A DNA stretch of 24,927 bases from Microbacteriaceae bacterium (GTDB lineage Bacteria; Actinomycetota; Actinomycetes; Actinomycetales; Microbacteriaceae), in assembly GCA_947452355.1 (NCBI GenBank), contig CANGCU010000002.1, forward strand, positions 1 to 24,927. The letters run 5' to 3'. Position numbers and translations under genes: made by a program. The notes beneath the pieces were generated by a model, which was given only the letters and a program-made list of their open reading frames with translations, searched no databases and was not told where the DNA came from. Positions 15,180 to 23,584 of the stretch are shown here, piece after piece. Positions within the stretch are counted from its first letter, which is position 1; every line of letters starts with the position of its first letter.

Positions 15180-15896
15180 GTGGCCAGCCTGTTTCGTAAG
15201 CGTCGACCCTCACCGGCAGACGATTCCCCCAATCGCGGTCGGGAGAGCGATGCCGGTGTGCGCGTCGAGTTCACTGACCTCGCTCCGTCCCCGGAAGGCT
15301 TTCTCGGGCAAAGTTCCTACCTGTTTCTTCGCTTTGCGGAATCCGCCGCACGCCACGCGCACGACGCTGCCGACCTCGACACCGAATCGACCCTCGCGAT
15401 TGTCGCCGAGGAATGCTTCGCACGATTTTCCGCATTGGCGAAAACCCTCGACACGATCAAGGTCAATCGGGTCGAGGCGATGAGCCCGTTCATTGGTCCG
15501 ACCCGAGAATTCGAAAGGCGCACGCGAGGCCGCAACTGGGTGGAACGCGTCGCCTGCACGTGGGTGACGATGTCCTTCCTGCAGGATTTCTGGCGCCGAT
15601 TAGCCGAAGGATTGCCCACAGCGATTCGAGGCGAGGTGATGAGAGCCCTTGACGGAGACACGATGATTGACGTTCTTCGAGCAGAACTGGAACGCCGGAT
15701 TGCTCTGGAGCCCACGCTGAGACCGGCGCTCGCGTTATGGGCGCGCCGCCTCGTTGGCGACACCATGCTCATGGCGGAAAGCGCGTTGGTTCACCGGGAC
15801 AACCCCGTCGCCGAAGCGGACGGAATCGAACCGGTGTTCACCGAACTCATCGCCGCCCACGCGATTCGCATGGACGCGCTGGGCTTGACCGCCTAA
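15180..15896 (+). CDS. ferritin-like fold protein, MiaE-like
   Basis: A 238-residue helical protein of the actinobacterial ferritin-like family related to tRNA hydroxylase MiaE. After a basic, disordered first 30 residues come long helices. Candidate di-iron ligands are glutamates in the FAESAARHAHDAADL region, EECFARFSALAKTL, and LMAESALVHRDN near residue 200. The WVERVACTWVTMSFLQDFWRRLAEGL stretch is conserved in the group as I remember it. The actual reaction is not established; tRNA hydroxylation is only a family guess. The start is GTG, 6 bases after a -10 box. Its TAA overlaps the DUF3107 stop. From memory it corresponds in position to Rv3210c. Confidence 0.82.
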   Translation: MASLFRKRRPSPADDSPNRGRESDAGVRVEFTDLAPSPEGFLGQSSYLFLRFAESAARHAHDAADLDTESTLAIVAEECFARFSALAKTLDTIKVNRVEAMSPFIGPTREFERRTRGRNWVERVACTWVTMSFLQDFWRRLAEGLPTAIRGEVMRALDGDTMIDVLRAELERRIALEPTLRPALALWARRLVGDTMLMAESALVHRDNPVAEADGIEPVFTELIAAHAIRMDALGLTA

Positions 15897-16114
15897 GAGA
15901 CGAAGCCGACCGGGCGCGATTGCGCCGTGCCAAATTCGATGTACGCGACGCTGGCCGCCGGGATGAGGTACTCCTGACCCTTCGAGTCGCCGATGCGCAC
16001 AACTCCGTTAGCGGCGAGCGCGCTCGAGAATTTCTGCTCGATTTCGGCGACGCTCGAGTCCGTGTCGAACGCGAGCTCGCGAGGGGCGTGTTGAATTCCA
16101 ATGCGAATGTCCAT
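15893..16114 (-). CDS. DUF3107 family small protein
   Basis: A 73-residue protein starting MDIRIGIQHAPRELAFDTD and ending SVAYIEFGT with a short tail. This is the DUF3107 family (TB9.4/Rv3208A in M. tuberculosis, from memory), small alpha/beta proteins with a ubiquitin-like pattern of strands and no known function. It converges with the ferritin-fold gene with a 4-base stop overlap. It diverges from adnA across only 25 bases and is probably transcribed alone from a leaderless start. Confidence 0.9.
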   Translation of the reverse strand: MDIRIGIQHAPRELAFDTDSSVAEIEQKFSSALAANGVVRIGDSKGQEYLIPAASVAYIEFGTAQSRPVGFVS

Positions 16115-16120
16115 GTGTCA

Positions 16121-16126
16121 AGGCTA
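16121..16126 (-). promoter_or_regulatory. -10 hexamer of a leaderless DUF3107 promoter
   Basis: On the minus strand TAGCCT is followed by TGACAC and the ATG. The TAATAG on the plus strand (16125-16130) partly overlaps it and may be the adnA -10, so the two promoters would be back to back. Confidence 0.5.
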
Positions 16127-16139
16127 ATAGGAGTCGGAG

Positions 16140-19100
16140 GTGACTTGTACAGTCGAACCAATGACATCGATTGACCTGGACGAAACTCAACGAGCCGCCG
16201 TCACGGCGGCGCTGACAGGTTCCCATTTTCGAATCGTCGGTGCACCGGGGACCGGCAAGACCACGGTGGTTATGGAGATTGTCGCGGCGCTCATTGATCG
16301 CGACGGAGAATCCGCAGTTCGCATCCTGACACCGTCCCGCCAGGCCGCCACCCGCCTCCGTGACCTCGTTGCGTTACGGGTGGGTGTTGCAACCCGCGGA
16401 CCGCTCGCCCGCAGCATTTCATCGCTCGCCTTCGAATTGGTTAGTGCGGAACAAGGTCAAGGATTTCCTGCTCGCCTCATTTCAGGTGGCGAACAGGATT
16501 CCGACATCAAAGCAATTCTCGACGGCGAAATCGCCGACGGCTCCGATGGCTATTGGCCCGAATCTCTCACCGCTGACGTGCGGCGCTTGCGCGAATTTCG
16601 AACACAATTACGAGACCTGCTCTCGCGGTGTCGCGACCTCAATCTTGTTGACGAGTCCGCCACGGAACCGCTCGCGGCGCTCGCGAAACTCGGGACCAAA
16701 TCGGGAAATCCCGAATGGGTCGCGGCCGCGCAGTTTTTCGTCGAGTACCTTCGACTCGTCTCACGGTCACGACAGGGACAGGTTGACCCCGCCGAATTGG
16801 TTCGCCGAGCGACAGACATCCTGTCCTCGTCGCCATCTGACGGTCGAATGACTCTTGTCGTTGACGATGCGCACGATCTCACACCATCACAGTGGGCATT
16901 TGTTTCTCAATGGGCGCGTTCGCGCGGGCAGGTCATCGCGGTCGGCGACCCGGATGTCGCGACCACGGGCTTCCGTGGCGGCCAGGTGTCGTTCCTCGCC
17001 GACACCGACCCGTCGGTTCCGTGGGGCACGACCATCGCACTGTCGACGATTCACCGCCAACCCGGAGTCATGCCGCACCTGCTCGGGACAATTGCGACCG
17101 CAATCGGTGGTGGATCACCCGACGTTCGGCGTGCGTACCCAACGCCAATCGCACCAGCCGTTGCTCGTGAAATTCCCGGATTCGAATTGTGCAGCGCGAC
17201 AGCATCGTCACCAGCGCACGAACGGGATCTGGTGACGCGCTATGTCCGCGACGCAATCGCCCGTGGAACAAAACGCTCTGACATTGCCGTGATTGTTCGC
17301 AGTGGTTCGATGGCCGAGTCAATGGTCACGCATTTGAACGCGATGTCCATTCCGACCTATTCGGAAACGACAGGGTCACCGCTTCGCGACCATCCCGCGG
17401 TCGGATCGCTTTTGTCGCTCGTGAATGTCGGAATCGGCCGTGAACCACTGACGGCCGAAACGGCGACGGAATTGTTGCTCGGTCCCTTTGGGCGAATGAC
17501 CGCACTTGACCTTCGCCGTTTCCGCCGAAACCTTCGCAAGGCGGAAATCACCGGGGGCGGAAACCGGCTTGCCGACGAACTGATGCTCGAAGCACTGACC
17601 AAACCGGGCGCGTTCGAAACGGAAGTCCACTTTGCCGCACGCGGTGCCGGATGGATAGTCGACACCATCGCCGCGATTGCGCCCCTCACGGGGCGACCGA
17701 TTGACGAATTGCTGTGGACCGTGTGGTCCCGCAGCGATCGCTCAACCGAGTGGGCAAAAGCCACGCTCGGCACCGGGCCCGTGGCGGTCAAAGCGCACGA
17801 ATCCCTAGATGCCGTGATGGCGTTGTTCCAGGTCGCGGCGACCTCGCTTGACAATGTTCCGACGGAAACCGCCGAAGTGTTTCTCGACCGGATTTTGGGT
17901 CAAACGGTCCCCAATGATTCGCTGTCTCCGCGAGCAACCTCTGGGTCGGTGCTCGTCTGCACGCCCGCAGCGACGGTCGGCCGCGAATTCGACGTCGTCG
18001 TGGTGTCGGGGCTCAACGACGGCGTGTGGCCGAACACCCGACCTCGAAGTGCGCTTCTCAAGGCGAACGAGGTCGCAATCGTGCAGTCGGGAATCGACCG
18101 ACACGAGTTGGATCCGCGCAAGGCGCTCATCTTTGACGAGGTGCGATTGTTTCTTGTCGCAATGTCTCGCGCCCGTTCCCGTGCTCTCGTCACCGCGATC
18201 CAATCCGAAGACGAAACACCGAGCGGACTGTTTCGAATGGTTGCCGGCGAAAAGGAACGCGGCGAAAACCTTGGGAAATCGGTCCCCGCAGCAAACGCCG
18301 TTGGCACTGTTTTTGTGCCGGAATCGATTGACGCCAATATTGGCGAGATGGTCGGCCGGCTGCGCCGAACGATGATCTCTAAGGCGGGTACTGAATCCGA
18401 TCAGGCACGGGCCGCGTCCGCGCTGAAGGAACTCGCTCGTCGTGGTGTTCCGGGCGCGAACCCAGACGAATGGATCGGAACGAAACGGGGAACCCCCGTC
18501 AACCTCTATCGGGACGGCATCGTTCCCATTTCGCCATCGAATCTGCAATCGTTCACCGATTCGGCCCTCGATTGGTTCGTGTCAACGGTTTCAGGCGGGT
18601 CAGCCGGGTTGAACGCGTCGATCGGAATCCTCGTTCACCGCGCCATCGAGATTTCTCCGGACGGTACCCGCGACGAGATGTGGGCCGCCGTCGAAGAAAA
18701 ATGGAACGAAATCAATTTCGACGCGCCTTGGATGCGTTCCCAGTGGCTGGCGATCACACGGTCGATGGTGGACGCCTTGGCCGACTACGTTCGTGCGGTC
18801 GCACGTGACGGCGGGCAGGTTCTCGCAAGCGAAAAATATGCCACGGTCACCCTGTCCACGCCGGAAAAGGGCGGACTGACGGTCACGATCGGGGGTACCG
18901 TCGACCGAGTCGAACAACGAGCCGACGGATCGGTTGCGATTATCGACATCAAGACGGCAAAAAAGCCAGAAACCGGTCCCGGGGCCAAGGCGAACCTGCA
19001 GCTCAAGGCGTACCAACTAGCATTCGAGCACAAAGCACTCGGAGATGCGGTCGCCGCGGCAACGAGCCTGCACTCGGCGGGACTTCTTTATCCGCGGGTT

Positions 19101-19307
19101 CCGACGAAGGACATCCCTTACACGATTCGAACGCAGCCGGCTATGAACGCCACCGAACTGTCCGAATTCGTCGACACCGTCCTCGCTGTTGCGGTGGAGA
19201 TGCACTCGCCTCGATTTGAAGGCCCCGAGGAAGCGGCGCGGTACGGCGGCGACCCCAATCTTGAAACGTCGTGGGTTCGAATCCCGGAGGTGAGCACACG
19301 TGACTAA
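16140..19307 (+). CDS. adnA: AdnA, helicase-nuclease subunit of AdnAB
   Basis: A 1055-residue UvrD/RecB-like protein. With AdnB it unwinds and resects DNA ends for double-strand break repair. Walker A GAPGTGKT lies at residues 34-41. Motif II is VVDDAHD (D242-D246) instead of the usual DEYQD. Motif III is GDPDVATTGFRGG (269-281), lacking the usual Gln and Tyr, so the motor looks degenerate, while SRARSRALV serves as motif VI. The C-terminal RecB-type nuclease is complete: H833, D922 in GTVDRVE, D936-x-K938 in IIDIKTAK, and Q954-x3-Y958. The GTG start has AGGAG 6 bases upstream; the ATG at 16161 is possible and would give 1048 residues. It overlaps adnB by 8 bases. Order and length match mycobacterial adnA. 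Confidence 0.93.
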   Translation: MTCTVEPMTSIDLDETQRAAVTAALTGSHFRIVGAPGTGKTTVVMEIVAALIDRDGESAVRILTPSRQAATRLRDLVALRVGVATRGPLARSISSLAFELVSAEQGQGFPARLISGGEQDSDIKAILDGEIADGSDGYWPESLTADVRRLREFRTQLRDLLSRCRDLNLVDESATEPLAALAKLGTKSGNPEWVAAAQFFVEYLRLVSRSRQGQVDPAELVRRATDILSSSPSDGRMTLVVDDAHDLTPSQWAFVSQWARSRGQVIAVGDPDVATTGFRGGQVSFLADTDPSVPWGTTIALSTIHRQPGVMPHLLGTIATAIGGGSPDVRRAYPTPIAPAVAREIPGFELCSATASSPAHERDLVTRYVRDAIARGTKRSDIAVIVRSGSMAESMVTHLNAMSIPTYSETTGSPLRDHPAVGSLLSLVNVGIGREPLTAETATELLLGPFGRMTALDLRRFRRNLRKAEITGGGNRLADELMLEALTKPGAFETEVHFAARGAGWIVDTIAAIAPLTGRPIDELLWTVWSRSDRSTEWAKATLGTGPVAVKAHESLDAVMALFQVAATSLDNVPTETAEVFLDRILGQTVPNDSLSPRATSGSVLVCTPAATVGREFDVVVVSGLNDGVWPNTRPRSALLKANEVAIVQSGIDRHELDPRKALIFDEVRLFLVAMSRARSRALVTAIQSEDETPSGLFRMVAGEKERGENLGKSVPAANAVGTVFVPESIDANIGEMVGRLRRTMISKAGTESDQARAASALKELARRGVPGANPDEWIGTKRGTPVNLYRDGIVPISPSNLQSFTDSALDWFVSTVSGGSAGLNASIGILVHRAIEISPDGTRDEMWAAVEEKWNEINFDAPWMRSQWLAITRSMVDALADYVRAVARDGGQVLASEKYATVTLSTPEKGGLTVTIGGTVDRVEQRADGSVAIIDIKTAKKPETGPGAKANLQLKAYQLAFEHKALGDAVAAATSLHSAGLLYPRVPTKDIPYTIRTQPAMNATELSEFVDTVLAVAVEMHSPRFEGPEEAARYGGDPNLETSWVRIPEVSTRD

Positions 19308-22300
19308 CATCACGCCGAATGATTTGAAGGACCTGTTAGGTCTTGATTTCGCGCCGGTACCCGAGCAGTCCGAGGTCATCGACATGAGTCGCGAAGGCGT
19401 CCACCTGGTTCTCGCAGGAGCAGGCAGCGGCAAGACCGAGACCATGTCGCTTCGGGCGTTGTGGCTCGTCGCAACCCAGGGTGTTCGCCCCGAAGAAGTT
19501 CTCGGGTTGACGTTCACTCGCAAGGCCGCGCGAGAACTCGCGGAACGCTTCCGGCGTCGGATTGCGCTGCTGCGTCACAATCGCGACAAGTTCGCCGAAT
19601 TTGGCATCAATATTGACCACCTCGCCGACGATGACCACGGCTTCGCCACCCCGACCGTGTCGACCTACAACGCGTTTGCCTCCGAAATTTTTGCCGAACA
19701 CGCCGCGCGGATCGGATGGGATTCAGACTCCCCGGTCATCACCGATGCGACGGCCTACGCGATCGCGCGTGATGTCGTCACGTCGAGCACCGACGAACGA
19801 CTCGGTGCCTACGATTTTTCACTCGACGGTGTGGTGGACGCCGTCATTCGTTTGTCAGCTGAACTCGGCGAATTCGACATCACTGACGATGGTGCCGTTG
19901 TTGCCTTTGCCCAGAAAATCGCGGCACTCAAGGACCTCCCGGGGAAGGCCATTCAGGCGACGGAAAAGTTGCGCGCGAAATTGCTGACCGTGGGTGCACT
20001 TGAACGCCTCCTGCCGCTCGCGCGCGAATTCATTCTCGAAAAGAAGCGACGCTGTGTCGTCGAATTCTCGGACCAAGTGACGTTTGCTCGCCGCATCATT
20101 ACTCAGTTCCCCGACGTGAGGCAATCGTACCGAGACCGCTTCAAGGTGGTCATTCTCGATGAGTACCAGGACACGTCGTATTCCCAGACCAGCTTGTTCG
20201 CCGAACTGTTCGGCGCGGAACGAGTTACCGCGGTCGGTGACCCCAATCAATCGATCTACGGGTGGCGTGGCGCCAGCCCCGCCAACGTCGCGTCGTTCGA
20301 CGATGACTTTGGTGTCTCGCCCGAGATGCGGTCGCACAAGCCGCTCGTCACGTCGTGGCGAAATGGCACACAGATTCTCGCGGCCGCCAACGTTCTTCTG
20401 GACAACCGCTCTGAACTCAACAAACTCGATGTCGAGCGGCTGGAATCGTTCCCCGCCGCAACGGAATTCGCCATCGATGGGACCTTCGCCGCGGGCACCT
20501 CGATCGAAGCCGAGCGCATGGCGCTCTGGTTCAAGAGCCAACTCGACCCGACCGTGAACAAACTGGAGCCCACAGATCAGCCGCCGACTATGGCGATGCT
20601 TGTGCAGACGCGTACCCACCTCGACACGTTCCTGTCCGCGATGGCGAACCACGGTGTCAAATACCGCTTGCTCGGCGTCGCCGGAATCCTTCGCAATCCC
20701 TACATCGCGGATCTTTATTGTGCGCTGTCGGTGCTCGCTGACCCGGGAAAGGGCGCGAGGCTCGTCCGCCTTTTGGGTGGTGCACGGTGGAGGGTTTCCG
20801 TCGAGGATCTGTGGGCCCTGCACAATCACGCCAGAAATGTCGCGAATTCGTACACGACCCCCGCGCAGCGCGCGAAGTTGGGAAGTTCCCTCGTTGATGA
20901 CGAATCCGATTCACTCGTCGACGCGTTGGACTCGTTGCGGTACACCCCGCGTGAAAAAGTCGAGACCTCGAACGAATACGACAAACCGGTCGAATTCACC
21001 GACGAAGGCTGGGCGGAACTTGTCGACGCGGCCGAATTTTTCCATGACCTTCGGCGACACGTCGAATTGTCGATTCCCGACATGGTCAACCTGACGGCCA
21101 CGGCACTCAAACTTGACGTCGAAGCGGCCGCATCGCTTCATCACTCACCGGCCGCATTCCGCGAGTCGTTCGATGATCTGGTTCATTCGTACCTTGCGAT
21201 TCCCGCCGACCACTCATTGCGTGGATTTGTGTCGTGGGTTTCTGAGGTCGAAAAACGAGAGCGCATGACGCCACGCACGGATGAGGCGGAACCCGGTGTG
21301 GTCCAGGTCCTGACGGTCCATGCCTCTAAAGGTCTTGAATGGGATGTCGTGGCGTTGCCGCGATGGACTCAACCGCCCATTCCCGTCAATGGGCAGCTTC
21401 GCGGGGACAAATCCAAGGCCGCGAACGAAATGGGATGGCTGCAATTGGGCGCGTTGCCTCGAGTGTTCCGCCACGACCGTGACTACCTGCCGGAATTCGC
21501 CTGGGAAAACGCGACGACAATTGACCAACTTCTTGTGGCATCCGATGCCTACACCGAAAGTCTCAAGACGATGTTGATCCTTCCCGAGGAACGACGACTC
21601 ATGTATGTCGGTGTCACTCGTGCTCGCCACCACTTGTGGATTTCGGGATCGCACTTCGAGGGCAAGGGAACCACCGTCAAGATCCCCAGCACCTATTGGG
21701 ACGAACTCGCCGCGGCTGGCTTGCTCGACGCTGCCGTGATTGACGACGTCCCGTCCGAGAACCCCGACGGTGCCGGCACCCCGGTGATCTGGCCTCGGGA
21801 AAACCCGCTCGGAGACAACGCAGAACACCGGCTCGCGTATGCCCGCGCGGTCGATGCCGTCAGATCCGCGAGCGACGCGATTGACCCGGCGGATCGTCGC
21901 GCGATGGATCAGCTACTCGCTCACGAATCCGTCGGCGAAGCAGAGATCCCCGTCCGAATTCCGGCGTCGCGCTACGCCGAATGGTCGATGGATTTGGCGA
22001 AGGTGCGAGAAGGGAACCGACGTCCGGTGCCCACGCGTCCTTTTCGCGCTGCGCGCTTGGGGACCGAGGTGCACCTCTGGATTGAACGGGGCGCATTTGA
22101 CGATGACTTTGTCGAAGGTTGGGACGAGGCCAACGACCTACCCGAGACCGACGAAGCCATGGAAAAGCTGAAAGCGACCTATCTTGCATCGCGATGGCCG
22201 GGACTCACGCCGGTTCACCGTGAGCTTGAGATCCTCCTCCCGCAGGGGCGGCACATCGTGGTGTGCAAGATTGACGCCGTGTATCAGATCGACGGACGCT

Positions 22301-22518
22301 GGGTTGTCGTCGACTGGAAGACGGGCGCGCGACCAACCGACGCCGAGAAAGACGCGAAGGCCATGCAATTGGTGCTGTACCGACGGGCTCTTGCTGCGCT
22401 ACTCGGAATCGACGTAACTCAGGTCGATGCAGTGCTGTATTACATCGCCCACGATTGGGAATGGCAGGTCGAACCCGAGAGGCTTGCACGCCTCGAGGCG
22501 CTCCCCCCGATCGAATGA
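19300..22518 (+). CDS. adnB: AdnB, helicase-nuclease subunit of AdnAB
   Basis: A 1072-residue superfamily 1 helicase with a C-terminal nuclease, partner of AdnA and, in mycobacteria, the main motor of the complex. Motor motifs are canonical: AGAGSGKT (39-46), FTRKAARELAERF, DEYQD (287-291), GDPNQSIYGWRGA (313-325), TVHASKGLEWD (672-682) and YVGVTRAR (769-776). The nuclease domain has H925, D992 in CKIDAVY, D1005-W-K1007 in VVDWKTG, and Q1023-x3-Y1027, so both subunits can cut. The GTG start lies 8 bases inside adnA, so translation is coupled. It ends a single base before the stop of the opposite-strand APH-like gene. A PcrA-only or RecB-only identity is excluded by the fused nuclease. Confidence 0.95.
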   Translation: MTNITPNDLKDLLGLDFAPVPEQSEVIDMSREGVHLVLAGAGSGKTETMSLRALWLVATQGVRPEEVLGLTFTRKAARELAERFRRRIALLRHNRDKFAEFGINIDHLADDDHGFATPTVSTYNAFASEIFAEHAARIGWDSDSPVITDATAYAIARDVVTSSTDERLGAYDFSLDGVVDAVIRLSAELGEFDITDDGAVVAFAQKIAALKDLPGKAIQATEKLRAKLLTVGALERLLPLAREFILEKKRRCVVEFSDQVTFARRIITQFPDVRQSYRDRFKVVILDEYQDTSYSQTSLFAELFGAERVTAVGDPNQSIYGWRGASPANVASFDDDFGVSPEMRSHKPLVTSWRNGTQILAAANVLLDNRSELNKLDVERLESFPAATEFAIDGTFAAGTSIEAERMALWFKSQLDPTVNKLEPTDQPPTMAMLVQTRTHLDTFLSAMANHGVKYRLLGVAGILRNPYIADLYCALSVLADPGKGARLVRLLGGARWRVSVEDLWALHNHARNVANSYTTPAQRAKLGSSLVDDESDSLVDALDSLRYTPREKVETSNEYDKPVEFTDEGWAELVDAAEFFHDLRRHVELSIPDMVNLTATALKLDVEAAASLHHSPAAFRESFDDLVHSYLAIPADHSLRGFVSWVSEVEKRERMTPRTDEAEPGVVQVLTVHASKGLEWDVVALPRWTQPPIPVNGQLRGDKSKAANEMGWLQLGALPRVFRHDRDYLPEFAWENATTIDQLLVASDAYTESLKTMLILPEERRLMYVGVTRARHHLWISGSHFEGKGTTVKIPSTYWDELAAAGLLDAAVIDDVPSENPDGAGTPVIWPRENPLGDNAEHRLAYARAVDAVRSASDAIDPADRRAMDQLLAHESVGEAEIPVRIPASRYAEWSMDLAKVREGNRRPVPTRPFRAARLGTEVHLWIERGAFDDDFVEGWDEANDLPETDEAMEKLKATYLASRWPGLTPVHRELEILLPQGRHIVVCKIDAVYQIDGRWVVVDWKTGARPTDAEKDAKAMQLVLYRRALAALLGIDVTQVDAVLYYIAHDWEWQVEPERLARLEALPPIE

Positions 22519-22519
22519 T

Positions 22520-23527
22520 CTAGAGAGGTTCGGTTGTCGGTTCCACGGTGGCCGCGCTAATCGGGGCGGGCGCATCGCCGCCGAACACGATTGTCGTCGG
22601 CGCTTTCGGGGGAGCCCCAAGATCGGTTGCGGGGTTGTCGGTGACCGAAGCGAGAAGGGAATTCAACATTCCCACCGCTTCTGCAACCGTCGCGTCGTCG
22701 TTCGAATCCGTGCCGTGAATCAGCCACCGAGCGACGTGCAGTTCCGACGCAAATCGAGCGCGATGCGCAAGTCGCCGATCGTTCGACGGTCGCTCGGCGG
22801 AATAGTCCTGCATGAACTGCGCCGCGAGTTCGTTCGATAACCGGCCGAACACGGTGCGGAAATCGTCGGCTGGGTCACCGACGCGCGCATCGGCCCAATT
22901 GATGATTCCTGTTACGTGTGGACCGTCAACGAGCACGGCGTCGAAGTCCAGGTTGCCGTGCGTGATGGTCGGCGTAAATTGCCACAGACCCGCGTCCTCA
23001 ATGGCCGCGTCCCACCGATCGAGCAGTGCGCTCGGAACCTTCGTCGTTTGATGCGCTCGATCGATGATTCCCGCCGCGTCACGAAGGCAATCCAATGATG
23101 TGGACGTAGGAATGACGTTTCGGGTCACGATTGACGTCGGCAGGCTGTGAATCGCGGCAAGAGCAGTGGCCAGCGAACGGAGTGCGGGCCGGGGGTCTTT
23201 CACCGTGGACAGTGGTTTTCCCGAGGCATCCACGGTCACGACGATTCGTCGTTTGTCTTGTGAGCCCGCTGCAAGAGTGTGGGGAACACTGAACGGGAGT
23301 CGGCTACGGACACCCTCGCCCAATAACTGTCCAACCCGATGTTCGGCGTTTTGCAGGTCGGCCGCGGTCGCCGTGAGGGGCGAAGAAATTGAGATGATCC
23401 GATCGTCGGACGTACGACACACCACTCGGTCGAAGTCGGTGGTCGACGCGTCGCGATAGCCGTCGATTTCGAGACCGGGAATCTCGGCGACCGCCCACGC
23501 GGTTAGCATGATGGGGGACAATGCCAT
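22520..23527 (-). CDS. APH-fold (aminoglycoside phosphotransferase-like) protein, probable pseudokinase
   Basis: A 335-residue protein with the APH/choline kinase fold. TITHGNLDFDAVL at 187-199 aligns with the catalytic HGDxxxxN loop and GIINWADARVGDPADDF with the metal-binding IDW region. Key residues differ: N192 replaces the catalytic Asp, A197 replaces the loop Asn, N210 replaces the metal-binding Asp, and the strand expected to hold the ATP lysine reads RIISISSP with no Lys. It therefore probably does not phosphorylate anything. The C-terminal 70 residues are Pro/Ala/Thr-rich. The ATG sits 6 bases after a TAAAGT box. Although the fold suggests antibiotic kinases, position between adnAB and uvrD2 suggests a link to DNA repair, which is inference. 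Confidence 0.82.
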   Translation of the reverse strand: MALSPIMLTAWAVAEIPGLEIDGYRDASTTDFDRVVCRTSDDRIISISSPLTATAADLQNAEHRVGQLLGEGVRSRLPFSVPHTLAAGSQDKRRIVVTVDASGKPLSTVKDPRPALRSLATALAAIHSLPTSIVTRNVIPTSTSLDCLRDAAGIIDRAHQTTKVPSALLDRWDAAIEDAGLWQFTPTITHGNLDFDAVLVDGPHVTGIINWADARVGDPADDFRTVFGRLSNELAAQFMQDYSAERPSNDRRLAHRARFASELHVARWLIHGTDSNDDATVAEAVGMLNSLLASVTDNPATDLGAPPKAPTTIVFGGDAPAPISAATVEPTTEPL

Positions 23528-23533
23528 ATCGGT

Positions 23534-23539
23534 ACTTTA
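23534..23539 (-). promoter_or_regulatory. -10 hexamer of the APH-like gene, leaderless
   Basis: On the minus strand TAAAGT is followed by ACCGAT and the ATG at 23527. The 57-base gap to divergent uvrD2 holds both promoters. Confidence 0.45.
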
Positions 23540-23584
23540 AGCCGAACCGTCGTCTGTTAGTGGTTGCCACGCGAGAGGAGCACG

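Noticed and set aside
14060..15199. Plus-strand frame of 379 codons opposite the DEAD-box helicase
   Set aside because: Complete helicase motifs are on the minus strand; this frame has no family features and would overlap the ferritin-fold gene.
19855..20829. Minus-strand frame of 324 codons inside adnB
   Set aside because: Antisense mirror of the conserved helicase core, low-complexity charged composition, no motif.
16140..22518. AdnAB read as an anti-phage helicase-nuclease island
   Set aside because: Gene order, length and neighbours (DUF3107, MiaE-like, uvrD2) match the actinobacterial core repair locus; there are no transfer signs.
22520..23527. Aminoglycoside or macrolide resistance kinase
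   Set aside because: The fold fits, but the catalytic and metal-binding aspartates and the ATP lysine are missing, and there is no mobile context.
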